DNA from: Propionibacteriaceae bacterium UBA5174 | GTDB taxonomy: Bacteria; Actinomycetota; Actinomycetes; Propionibacteriales; Propionibacteriaceae | Reading direction: 5' to 3' | DNA length: 43,171 nt | Assembly (NCBI GenBank): GCA_002413345.1 | Contig: DHWU01000043.1 | Span: 1 to 43,171, forward strand | In this document: one piece after another, positions 14,924-22,475 of the stretch | Position numbering within the stretch: position 1 is the stretch's first letter | How the letters are laid out: each line of letters starts with the position of its first letter | The notes under the pieces: model-generated | Told to the model about the DNA's origin: nothing | Seen by the model: the letters and a program-made list of their open reading frames with translations, nothing else | The model's database searches: none | Translations under genes and position numbers: made by a program

Positions 14924-14973
14924 CGCTGCGGCGCTGCGGTCTGCGTAAGGTCCCCGCTGCGTTGCGCATCCGG

Positions 14974-15561
14974 CTAGTCGCGGATGCGGGCAGCGAAGCG
15001 CTCCAAGGACTCACGCACTGAACCGTGAAGTACAAACTCCAGGCGCTCGACCAACTGGTACGGATCCTCGCGCATATCGGTGGCCAACCAATGCAGCAGG
15101 TGGCCCACCACGATCAGCGTGTAGTGGTCGATGACAAACTCGCGGTCGTCCGGCTCGAGCCTCAGTTCGCCTTCGAGTTCGCCGACGATCACCTGCATCA
15201 TTTCTCGCAGCGACCGATAGAAGAAGCGCTCCAACTCGGCATGCCTCAGCGAGCGGATCACCGCATAGGCCTGGTCGTGGTGGTTCTTCATGTAGCCCAG
15301 CAATTCGGCGAACCCGTCAGCCCATTGGTCGTAGCTTGCGTGCGCCAAGATGTGGTTGGCCACGTCGGTGGCAAACACCCACCTGGCTAGGTCATAGACG
15401 TCAGCGAAGTGGCTGTAGAAGGTCTGCCGATTTACGCCAGCGGTGGCCGCTAGTCCAGAGACGGTCACCTTGGCGAGCGGAGTAGTAGCCAACGCCTGTT
15501 TGAGCGCTGCCGCCAGAGCGATCTTCGACCGAGGCGGTTGTGTAGTTGAGTTGTTCAACAT
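14974..15561 (-). CDS. TetR-family regulator with DhaS-like C-terminal domain
   Basis: A 195-residue regulator. The HTH is KIALAAALKQALATTPLAKV, then VSGLAATAGVNRQTFYSHFADVYDL in the usual arrangement. The C-terminal part (FFYRSLREMMQVIVGELEG, IDHYTLIVVGHLLHWL) resembles the TetR_C domain of DhaS-type activators and relatives. The ATG at 15561 has AGGAG three bases before it and is preferred to the longer frame from 15666. It is divergent from the DUF5692 gene with 142 bases between the starts, so it probably regulates that gene. The ligand is unknown. Confidence 0.88.
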   Translation of the reverse strand: MLNNSTTQPPRSKIALAAALKQALATTPLAKVTVSGLAATAGVNRQTFYSHFADVYDLARWVFATDVANHILAHASYDQWADGFAELLGYMKNHHDQAYAVIRSLRHAELERFFYRSLREMMQVIVGELEGELRLEPDDREFVIDHYTLIVVGHLLHWLATDMREDPYQLVERLEFVLHGSVRESLERFAARIRD

Positions 15562-15703
15562 TTCTCCTGGCCCGAACCCGACAGATCGCTCAGATTGTCT
15601 ATTTTGCCGCAGCGAACTCAGTTCTAGCATCGAAAGCAGCCTGACCCGCAAGGCGACACCGACCAAAGCTGATCGGTTCTCCGGGTCGACGGAGGTGGAC
15701 GAA

Positions 15704-16675
15704 GTGTTCCTGTTTCAGCCGATTCCCTGGTATTCCTGGGTTGCCTGGTTTGTAGTGCTGGCCGCATTGATTGTGCTGAATGAAGTCACCCGGCGCTGGA
15801 AGTGGGTCGGACTAGGATTTTTTGTGGCCCTGCCGCTAGTTCTCACGCTCTTCGTCTGGCCGGTTACTGCTGGCCCGGGCTCGTCCACGGGAACCTGGTT
15901 CCATTGGGTGAAGGTCTACTCCGCGCTGGCTGGGGTGTTGGGCTTCATGGCCATTCGTTACTGGCCGAAGCTGTCGGGCAACAAGTGGGCCTTGCTGTTC
16001 CCGCCAGCGATCCTGGCGATCAACATCGCCGAGGCCTGCATCCGCGATTTCCAGGTGGGTGCGATGAACGCCAACGGCGTAGTGGACGGCGTCTTCATGG
16101 TCTCTGGCCCCTGGAACTACCTGAACGGCGTGGCTGGCTTGATCAACCTGATCACCATCTGCGGCTGGACCGGCATCATCATTTCTCGCGATTCCAGCAA
16201 AGACATGATCTGGCCAGACATGCTTTGGTTCTGGATCATCGCCTACGACCTGTGGAACTTCGCCTACGTCTACAACTGCGTCGGCGACCACTCCTTCTAC
16301 GCTGGCGCCGCGCTGCTGATCAGTTGCACGATTCCGGCCTTCTTCATTAAGCGTGGCGCCTGGCTGCAGCATCGTGCCAGCACACTGGCCTTGTGGATGA
16401 TGTTCACCATGGCGGTGCCCAGTTTTGTTACCGGCTCGGCATTCTCGGTGCAGGCCTCACACAATCCGATCGCGTTGTTCACCGTTTCGGCAATCTCGCT
16501 GCTCGCCAACCTTGGCGTCCTGGCCTATCAGGGGTTCCGGATCATCAGCCAGCGTCTGAACCCGCTCACCGAAGAGCTCTTCACCGACCACCGGGGCTAC
16601 CAAGAGGTCTTGGCCGCCAACCTGACCCCCCGGTCAGTTTCGTCCGACCCAGAGGTGGTGCTGCAGCACAGCTGA
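15704..16675 (+). CDS. DUF5692-family multi-pass membrane protein
   Basis: A 323-residue integral membrane protein with eight or nine predicted helices. I recognise it as DUF5692 from the N-terminal FLFQPIPWYSWVAWFVV, from GTWFHWVKVYSALAGVLGFM, and from the strongly conserved WFWIIAYDLWNFAYVYNC and DHSFYAGAALLISCTIPAFF. Biochemical function is not established. The many Trp, Tyr and His residues in membrane segments suggest cofactor or small-molecule binding (inference). The GTG at 15704 is chosen because GGAGG lies eight bases before it; the open frame extends further upstream but overlaps the tetR gene. It is divergent from the DhaS-like TetR and followed by a strong terminator. Confidence 0.85.
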   Translation: MFLFQPIPWYSWVAWFVVLAALIVLNEVTRRWKWVGLGFFVALPLVLTLFVWPVTAGPGSSTGTWFHWVKVYSALAGVLGFMAIRYWPKLSGNKWALLFPPAILAINIAEACIRDFQVGAMNANGVVDGVFMVSGPWNYLNGVAGLINLITICGWTGIIISRDSSKDMIWPDMLWFWIIAYDLWNFAYVYNCVGDHSFYAGAALLISCTIPAFFIKRGAWLQHRASTLALWMMFTMAVPSFVTGSAFSVQASHNPIALFTVSAISLLANLGVLAYQGFRIISQRLNPLTEELFTDHRGYQEVLAANLTPRSVSSDPEVVLQHS

Positions 16676-16691
16676 GTAGACGAAACCAAAC

Positions 16692-16733
16692 CGAAGCCGG
16701 GTGGCGCCTCCCCTAGGACGCCACCCGGCTTCG
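16692..16733 (+). terminator. Terminator-like hairpin after the DUF5692 gene
   Basis: CGAAGCCGGGTGGCG (16692-16706) pairs perfectly over 15 bp with 16719-16733, with a 12-base loop. It lies 17 bases after the stop codon. The tail is not a clean T-run, so it may be a weak or factor-assisted terminator. Confidence 0.7.
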
Positions 16734-16799
16734 CTGTGTCTGGGTGCCGGATTGGGATTTGCCGCCCTGTAGTCACCGCCAGTAGCGAGAAAGCCAACA

Positions 16800-16833
16800 C
16801 CGGGTGGTGCTGGCTTTCACCAGCACCACCCGG
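16800..16833 (-). terminator. Terminator-like hairpin after the PspC gene
   Basis: CCGGGTGGTGCTGG (16800-16813) pairs perfectly over 14 bp with 16820-16833 around a 6-base loop. It is 21 bases beyond the stop of the convergent minus-strand pspC gene. Its arms share CCGGGTGGNG with the neighbouring hairpin at 16692-16733, so the two may be related sequences. Confidence 0.65.
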
Positions 16834-16854
16834 CGCTATTAAAACTAGCCTTGG

Positions 16855-17082
16855 TCAGGACTGCTTGCCCTGCAGCGCTTCCAGACCGGTGGGCCCTTCA
16901 CCATCAACCGGCAGCATCAACCACAGCACGAGGTAAGCGATTGCCGGAAGGCCGATGAACAAGCTGAGGATGACCACCAGCACTCGCACGAGGGTCGAGT
17001 TCATGCCGAGGGAGCGCGCCAAGCCGCCGCAAACGCCGGTGAGCATCTTGTCGCTGCCGGAACGGCTCAAAGGTTCTTTCAT
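16855..17082 (-). CDS. PspC-domain envelope-stress protein
   Basis: A 75-residue membrane protein formed almost entirely by a PspC domain. It begins PLSRSGSDKMLTGVCGGLAR, with the conserved GVCGGLA, then LGMNSTLVRVLVVILSLFIG. One long hydrophobic stretch, or two close helices, ends at YLVLWLMLPVDGEG. PspC proteins respond to membrane damage and interact with other envelope regulators. It lies 254 bases downstream of the histidine kinase gene in the same direction, so it may share the regulon, but the gap suggests its own promoter. Confidence 0.92.
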   Translation of the reverse strand: MKEPLSRSGSDKMLTGVCGGLARSLGMNSTLVRVLVVILSLFIGLPAIAYLVLWLMLPVDGEGPTGLEALQGKQS

Positions 17083-17336
17083 TGGAATTTTCCTGTCTCA
17101 AAATGTCATTAGTAGGCCTGCGCGAGCGCGATCATGCTGTTTTCGGTCATCGCCAAGCCAATTTATGGATCAGTGCCAGTTGCTCTGACAAATCAGGTCA
17201 GCGCTAGCACCGGGGTGGAATCCTAGGGCAAAACGGGTTGGGCCAGGTACTCAGGTCGAGTCTTGCGAACGGCGGCTGGGGAAGCCGGCGACTGCAGGTG
17301 GAGATTGAACGCGAGTTGGGACCTGCGCGGTTGAGT

Positions 17337-18257
17337 TCAGCGCTGGCGAAGACTGCCCGGGCTGGTGGGTAACTCGATCCTGACGGCGGTGCCGGCACCT
17401 TGCCTGGACCGCAGCCCGACGTGACCGCCGTGCCGTTCCACGACCACCTTCACCAGAGGCAAGCCCAGGCCGGTGCCGGGAATTCCGCGGGCATTGGTCG
17501 CCCGAGCAAGCTCGTCCCACATCTGTGGCAGCTCATCTTCGGGAATGCCCACTCCGGTGTCGGCGACTTCCACCCAGACGTTGCCGTCCGCTTCGCCAGC
17601 GCGCACCTCCACTGAGTCATCGGCGGTGGTGAACTTGGCTGCATTGGACAACAGATTGAAGATCGCCAGATAAAGCAGGTCAGAGTCACCCGTCACCGGA
17701 GCAATGCGCCATGGTGCGGTCGGGAACTGGACGCTGAACCGGCGTGGGCTGCCGAGCTGCGTCAGTTGGGTCTGGACCGCCGCGACCGCGTCATTGACCG
17801 TCTCGCCAAGATCGACTGCCTCGCACTCCAGCGGGCGGGACTGCAGATCGGAGAGCTTTCGCAGATCGGAAACTAAGCTGCCCAGCCGCCGCACTTGAGT
17901 TTCGGCAACTTCCAGGTGTGGCGAACCTTGCGTGCCGTGGGCGGCTAATGCCGCCCGGATTGCGGTCAAGGGATTCTTCATTTCATGGTCGAGCCGGGCC
18001 AGGAATGCAAGGTGCTCGGCGCGCGCTTGGGTTGCGCCAAGCTGTTGCAATTGTTCGCGTTGTTTACGGGCGCGACGGCGTCGGGACACAACTATGGCAA
18101 CAGTCACACTGAGCGCGACGCCGGTGCCCAAGGTCAAAGCCAATGGCGAGGTCGTGATCCGAAGAGTCACGCCGGGAGCAGTGACCAGCAAGGCGGCCGC
18201 GCCAGCACCGGCGAGCGCCGTTGGTAGCGCGATCAGTAACAACTGTCGGAACTTCAC
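17337..18257 (-). CDS. Sensor histidine kinase
   Basis: A 306-residue membrane kinase. Two N-terminal helices (about 5-27 and 38-58) flank only a very short external loop, so there is no real extracellular sensor. A basic linker RRRRARKQREQ follows. The HisKA phospho-acceptor is H91 in LDHEMKNPLTAIR. The ATPase domain shows the N box FNLLSNAAKFT, G1 DTGVGIP and G2 GTGLGLPLVK. The start overlaps the response regulator stop by ATGA. The signal may come from the membrane or from the co-encoded lipoprotein and DUF4190 protein (inference). Confidence 0.95.
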   Translation of the reverse strand: MKFRQLLLIALPTALAGAGAAALLVTAPGVTLRITTSPLALTLGTGVALSVTVAIVVSRRRRARKQREQLQQLGATQARAEHLAFLARLDHEMKNPLTAIRAALAAHGTQGSPHLEVAETQVRRLGSLVSDLRKLSDLQSRPLECEAVDLGETVNDAVAAVQTQLTQLGSPRRFSVQFPTAPWRIAPVTGDSDLLYLAIFNLLSNAAKFTTADDSVEVRAGEADGNVWVEVADTGVGIPEDELPQMWDELARATNARGIPGTGLGLPLVKVVVERHGGHVGLRSRQGAGTAVRIELPTSPGSLRQR

Positions 18258-18967
18258 CCACGGCTCACTTTCGCTACGAAGCGATAGCCCAGTGATTGGA
18301 CTGTCTCGATGAAGCGGGGTCGGCCCGCATCATCACCTAGCACGCGGCGGAGTTCGGCCACTCGATGGTCGACCGCGCGGGTGCTGGCCGGAAAGTCGAA
18401 GCCCCATAAAGTCGCCAGCAGCTGATCGCGACTGTGTAGTTCACCGGGGCGCCCCATTAGGTATTCCAATAGCAGCAGTGCGCGAGGAGTAAGTGCCACT
18501 TCTCGGCCCGCCAGCATTACTCGTCGCGAAGACCGATCAAAGCTCAGCTCGCCAGCGATCAAGCGGGTAGCCGCACTTAGTGGCGGGGCGCCAACCACAG
18601 AGCGGCGCAGCACCGCGCGGATTCGCGAAACCAACTCGGCCGGATCGAATGGCTTGTTCAAATAGTCGTCGGCACCTTCGTCTAGAGCTGCCGAGCGTTC
18701 GGTGCTGGCGTCGACTGTGGTGAGCAGGATCACTGGCGTCCAGTCGTCTTGCTGGCGCAGCTCACGCAGCATCCCGCGGCCATCCAAGCGGGGCATCAAG
18801 ACGTCACACACGATGATGGTCGGACGCCATGACGCGGCTGCGGCCAGGGCGGCGATTCCATCAACGGCCACCCTCACCTCGAACTCGCAACTCTCCAAGT
18901 AAGGGGCCAGCGAAGAAGTGATGGCTTCTTCGTCATCGACCAACAACACCTTGACTTGGTCAGTCAC
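18254..18967 (-). CDS. OmpR-family response regulator
   Basis: A 237-residue two-component regulator. The receiver domain has the acidic pair DDE at 11-13, the phospho-acceptor D55 in IIVCDVLMPRLDG, and K105 in LNKPFDP. The C-terminal winged helix (about 140-235) includes LTPRALLLLEYLMGRPGELHSR and the DNA-binding helix STRAVDHRVAELRRVLGDD. It overlaps both the histidine kinase gene and the DUF4190 gene by four bases, so it is co-translated with both. OmpR-type regulators bind direct repeats; the targets here are unknown. Confidence 0.95.
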   Translation of the reverse strand: MTDQVKVLLVDDEEAITSSLAPYLESCEFEVRVAVDGIAALAAAASWRPTIIVCDVLMPRLDGRGMLRELRQQDDWTPVILLTTVDASTERSAALDEGADDYLNKPFDPAELVSRIRAVLRRSVVGAPPLSAATRLIAGELSFDRSSRRVMLAGREVALTPRALLLLEYLMGRPGELHSRDQLLATLWGFDFPASTRAVDHRVAELRRVLGDDAGRPRFIETVQSLGYRFVAKVSRG

Positions 18968-19254
18968 TGTGACACTCCCCAGAAAGCGAGCATGATCCCA
19001 AGGCCGTACACCGCTATTTGGGCATAACCGAGCACCAGTCCGATCACGGCGACGGTGGTGCCGCGCTCTCCGGTGCGTTTGATCGCGTCCAGCGCCAAAT
19101 GGCCCAAGACCACCGGAATGATCGCGAACCCAAGTATTCCGAAGATCAGCGCAGCAACCGCGGTGCCATTGGTCCGGGCAACCATTGGAGTTGACCCGTA
19201 GTTGTAGCCGTAGGTAGGTGGATAGTTGTAGGGCGGCGGCGGGTTAGTCATCAT
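18964..19254 (-). CDS. DUF4190-domain small membrane protein
   Basis: A 96-residue protein. The N-terminal 30 residues are rich in Pro and Tyr (NPPPPYNYPPTYGYNYG), typical of cytoplasmic tails in actinobacterial membrane proteins. Two helices follow: AVAALIFGILGFAIIPVVLGHLAL and TVAVIGLVLGYAQIAVYGLGIM. The short Lys/Arg loop between them (DAIKRTGERG) is the usual DUF4190 pattern. It overlaps the lipoprotein gene upstream and the response regulator gene downstream by four bases each. An accessory sensory role for the two-component system is inference. Confidence 0.88.
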   Translation of the reverse strand: MMTNPPPPYNYPPTYGYNYGSTPMVARTNGTAVAALIFGILGFAIIPVVLGHLALDAIKRTGERGTTVAVIGLVLGYAQIAVYGLGIMLAFWGVSQ

Positions 19255-19814
19255 CGGCCCTTTGCCGGATTCGGCTGAGCGGTGTTCTGGTATCCAGTGA
19301 CCTTCACCACTGGGTTGCCCGAATCCCAGTACAGCGTGCAGCTACTTGCGGCGATGGACGCAGTCCCGAGATTGGCTACCAATGCAGTCGTAAGGCTTGA
19401 ATCAGATTCAATGACCAGATTGTCGACATCTTGGGCTACGACCACGACCGATGCGGCACGAACGTAGACGGAGTGGCAGCTCTGAGTGATCTTGACCCAT
19501 TGGCTGGCCTGGTCGATAACCACCGTGCCTCCGGGGCAGCCGGTAGTCAGATCGAACCGGCCTTCGTAACTGGACCGGAAAGCGTCACTGGGAATGTCGG
19601 CGTCGTCTATTTGCCCACTGTTTCCCGACCCACTGTTTCCGGCCCCGCTGGTCACCAGGACGGTGGTTGGCGAGGTATTGGTCACCTGGGTGGCGAAGGC
19701 GGTCGCCGGAGTTGTGGTGGGGATGGACGAGTGGTCCGCCGGAACGATTTCGACGGCACAGCCGGCGAGCCCAATAGTGGCTAAAGCGGCGATGACAAGC
19801 GGTAACGGTTTCAT
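19251..19814 (-). CDS. Hypothetical lipoprotein
   Basis: A 187-residue secreted protein anchored by lipid. The signal peptide MKPLPLVIAALATIGLAGC ends in a lipobox with the lipidated cysteine at position 19. A Ser/Thr-rich linker with GAGNSGSGNSG follows. The globular part carries DLTTGCPGGTVVIDQASQWVKI and many beta-forming segments, with C-terminal cysteines that could form a disulfide. It resembles DUF3060-type surface lipoproteins (uncertain). The ATG at 19814 gives a proper signal peptide, unlike the longer frame from 19877. It is first in the operon with DUF4190 and the two-component system, suggesting a role in signal input. Confidence 0.8.
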   Translation of the reverse strand: MKPLPLVIAALATIGLAGCAVEIVPADHSSIPTTTPATAFATQVTNTSPTTVLVTSGAGNSGSGNSGQIDDADIPSDAFRSSYEGRFDLTTGCPGGTVVIDQASQWVKITQSCHSVYVRAASVVVVAQDVDNLVIESDSSLTTALVANLGTASIAASSCTLYWDSGNPVVKVTGYQNTAQPNPAKGR

Positions 19815-19957
19815 AGGCACCACGCTAACGGGTCGATTTTGCTGGCCTGTCGCTGGCCTGTCGCAATCTGAATACAAGAAGGTTTAGGTACTTCGGCGCT
19901 CGAATATTAGGGGGCAACAGGCAATCTGGGAAGCCTGCTCAATTCGGCGAGCAACCG

Positions 19958-21175
19958 CTAGTCGATCTTGGAGGGCTGCTCGCCGTCCAATGCTCGTGCT
20001 GCTGCGGCGTCCTCAACCTCTTCGCGAGACAGTCCCAACAGGAAAAGCACTGCGTCCAGGTAGGGCAGATTCAAGGCGGTGTCGGCTGAGGCCCGAACGG
20101 TCGGTTTGGCATTGAAAGCGATGCCCAATCCCGCGTCAGCGAGCATGTCCAAATCGTTAGCACCATCCCCAATGGCGATGGTGCGCGACAGTGGCAGTCC
20201 TTCGAGCCGAGCCCATTCGCGCAGCTTGGTGGCCTTCGCGGCTCGGTCCACGATCGGCCCAGCAACCCGGCCGGTGAGCAGGCCGTCAGCTACTTCGAGG
20301 GTATTGGCATGGGCGTAGGTGATTCCCAACTCTGCGGCTAACGGACCGACCACTTCGATGAATCCACCCGAAACCACCCCGATCGACAGTCCCAGATCAC
20401 GCAAAGTGGCCACCAGGGTGCGAGCCCCGGGGGTCAACTGGACGGCGGCGCGTACCTCGTCCAGCACGCTCACTGGCAGACCAGCCAGCAGTTTCACCCG
20501 CTCACGCAGGCTTTCGGCGAAGTCCAGTTCACCGCGCATCGCCCGCTCGGTGACTTCACGAACGGCAGCTTCGCAGCCAGCGTGGGCGGCGATGAGTTCG
20601 ATCACTTCATCGCGGATTAGCGTGGAGTCAACGTCCATCACGATTAGGCGGCGGCCCTGCCGGGCCAGCCCGGCCGGAGAAACGGACACATCGAAGCCGG
20701 AGGTGGCCGCAGTCTTGGCTAGCGCGGGTCGCAGCGCGGCAACGTCGGCTCCGGATACCCACAGCTCGATGCTGGTCAGTGGGGTGCGAGACAGCCGTCG
20801 GCTCCGGTCGACGTTGCCACCCAATTCGGTGATCACCCTGGTAGTGATTGCCAGATGTTCGGTGAGGAGGGGACGGCCCAGAATGGTCACGATCACGCGG
20901 TTGTGTCGCGGCGGGTTGTCGCCGATCCCTTCGGTGATCGCCAAGGAAAGTCCCAGTCGGGCGCAGGCGCCAGCGAGGCGGTCTTCCAATTGATCATGGC
21001 CGCCAGCCGGGACGCCCAGCAGCATGCCGATGCTGAGTTGGCTGCGCACCACGGTCTGTTCGAGGTCGAGGATCTCGGCATCGAAGTCTGCGATGGCCGC
21101 CATCAATCTGGACAATTGCCCGGGAGCATCGTCGCCGGTGATCGTCGCTGCCAGCGAGTACACGGGATCAGCCAT
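19958..21175 (-). CDS. serB: Phosphoserine phosphatase
   Basis: Hydrolyses phosphoserine to serine, the last step of serine synthesis. The 405-residue protein has two N-terminal ACT domains (about 1-80 and 90-165) and a HAD phosphatase domain. HAD motif I is MDVDSTLIRDEVIE with nucleophile D181 and acid D183; motif II is VVSGGFIEV; motif IV is IAIGDGANDLDMLADAG. The long two-ACT form is usual in actinobacteria, where serine can bind the ACT domains to regulate the enzyme. It is a single-gene unit here, with a 116-base gap to the L,D-transpeptidase gene. Confidence 0.96.
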   Translation of the reverse strand: MADPVYSLAATITGDDAPGQLSRLMAAIADFDAEILDLEQTVVRSQLSIGMLLGVPAGGHDQLEDRLAGACARLGLSLAITEGIGDNPPRHNRVIVTILGRPLLTEHLAITTRVITELGGNVDRSRRLSRTPLTSIELWVSGADVAALRPALAKTAATSGFDVSVSPAGLARQGRRLIVMDVDSTLIRDEVIELIAAHAGCEAAVREVTERAMRGELDFAESLRERVKLLAGLPVSVLDEVRAAVQLTPGARTLVATLRDLGLSIGVVSGGFIEVVGPLAAELGITYAHANTLEVADGLLTGRVAGPIVDRAAKATKLREWARLEGLPLSRTIAIGDGANDLDMLADAGLGIAFNAKPTVRASADTALNLPYLDAVLFLLGLSREEVEDAAAARALDGEQPSKID

Positions 21176-21291
21176 GAGTGGATTCTCCCACGCGCGATGG
21201 CGCGATTGGCTGCGAAGCGGTGGGGTGGACTACCGCGGTCAACGGGCGAACCGGACGGAAAGAACGGCTTGACTACCTGCTGAGTAACCGG

Positions 21292-22239
21292 TCAGGGAGT
21301 CGTCGTCGCACTTGTCGAGGTTGTCGCCTCAGTGGTGGCAGCCTTCTTGGTGGCATAGATATAGACGGTGGCGCCGATTGGGGTGTTCTTGAAGATCCAG
21401 ATGGCTTCGCTAAGAGTGCGGATATTCACGCAGCCGTGGCTGGCGCCGCTGTATCCGACGTTGTTGAAGCCGGCCGAATAGTGCACGTACATGTCCGGGT
21501 GGAACATGGTGGCGTAGGGCATCGCGCCGGCACCGTAGTTGTCCGAGGCGGGGCTGGCTTGTTTGTCGAAGACTTTGAAGGTGCCCGGAGCCGTCGGGAA
21601 GTTGCGCCAAGGGCCGGTCTTTGCTGGCTTATTCCAGCCGCCAGGGCGCACCGCGAAGGTCTTGACCACTTTGCCGTTCTTGATCCAGGACAACTTGCGA
21701 TGGGCCAGGTCCACACACAAAATCACGCCGGCAGTGGTGTTGCACTTGTCTGGCAGAGTGGCTGGCACTGATGGGGCATTGGTGGCCAGCGCGATCCAGG
21801 TGTCTTTACCCACATAGGCGTCAGCAGTTAGGCCGCGAGAACGCTGGTAGTTGAGAATGGCGTTGGCCCCGGCGGCAGTGACTGATTTGCCGGACACCTT
21901 GTAACCAAGCCCAGCGGCATTGATCTTCTTCAGCACTAACGCCGCGCATTTCCCGCTCGAATTTGAGCCCGGGCCCACCCGTACGTATTTGGTCAGGCAG
22001 TCGCCAAATTCCTTCTTGGTCTTGGCGTCGACGGCCGCCAGTGGATCCGTCGGAGTCGTTGCGGTGGGGGGTGCTGCCGCCGTCGCGGTGGGCGTGGAAA
22101 CTGGAGTCTGGCTGGCCGAAGGCGGGTTGGCCGCGGAGCTTGCTGGCATCTTCGCGCAACCGGAAAGCAGTAACGACATCGACAACAGCAAGACCACGCC
22201 GACGCCGGACGCTTCCCGCCAAGCCTGCGTGCGGCTCAT
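21292..22239 (-). CDS. L,D-transpeptidase lipoprotein with peptidoglycan-binding domain
   Basis: A 315-residue envelope enzyme that probably forms 3-3 cross-links in peptidoglycan. The signal peptide ends LLLSGC, with lipidated C28. A Thr/Pro/Ala linker leads to a peptidoglycan-binding-like segment (ANAILNYQRSRGLTADAYVG). The YkuD catalytic domain follows with GAMPYATMFHPDMYVHYSAG and the active-site SHGCVNIRT. The tail is Thr/Ser-rich. The ATG at 22239 has GGGAGG before it and gives a correct signal peptide. It faces the GH25 lysozyme gene across 236 bases, so the two cell-wall enzymes could share control. Confidence 0.93.
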   Translation of the reverse strand: MSRTQAWREASGVGVVLLLSMSLLLSGCAKMPASSAANPPSASQTPVSTPTATAAAPPTATTPTDPLAAVDAKTKKEFGDCLTKYVRVGPGSNSSGKCAALVLKKINAAGLGYKVSGKSVTAAGANAILNYQRSRGLTADAYVGKDTWIALATNAPSVPATLPDKCNTTAGVILCVDLAHRKLSWIKNGKVVKTFAVRPGGWNKPAKTGPWRNFPTAPGTFKVFDKQASPASDNYGAGAMPYATMFHPDMYVHYSAGFNNVGYSGASHGCVNIRTLSEAIWIFKNTPIGATVYIYATKKAATTEATTSTSATTTP

Positions 22240-22475
22240 CGAAGTCCTCCCCAAAAGTCGGGGCGGACGGCCCCACCTGCGTTCAAGTCGCGCCAAGAGT
22301 ACCTGGCTTACCTAAGCTGACTCTTAATGATCCTGAGAAACGCCAGCCGCCAATTGGTTGCGTTGCCGGTTCGCGGGATTACACACAGCGTGAAGCAGGT
22401 TGTGTTTCGGGGTTCGTCAGCACCCTGACTCGAGGTTTACTATGGGTAAAAGTCCCCCCGACTTAGAAGGCCGTA

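Noticed and set aside
17212..17225. GGGGTGGAATCCTAG-like sequence as a third copy of the repeat upstream of the ArsR gene
   Set aside because: Only the GGGTGGAA part agrees, it is a single copy, and no dyad is present.
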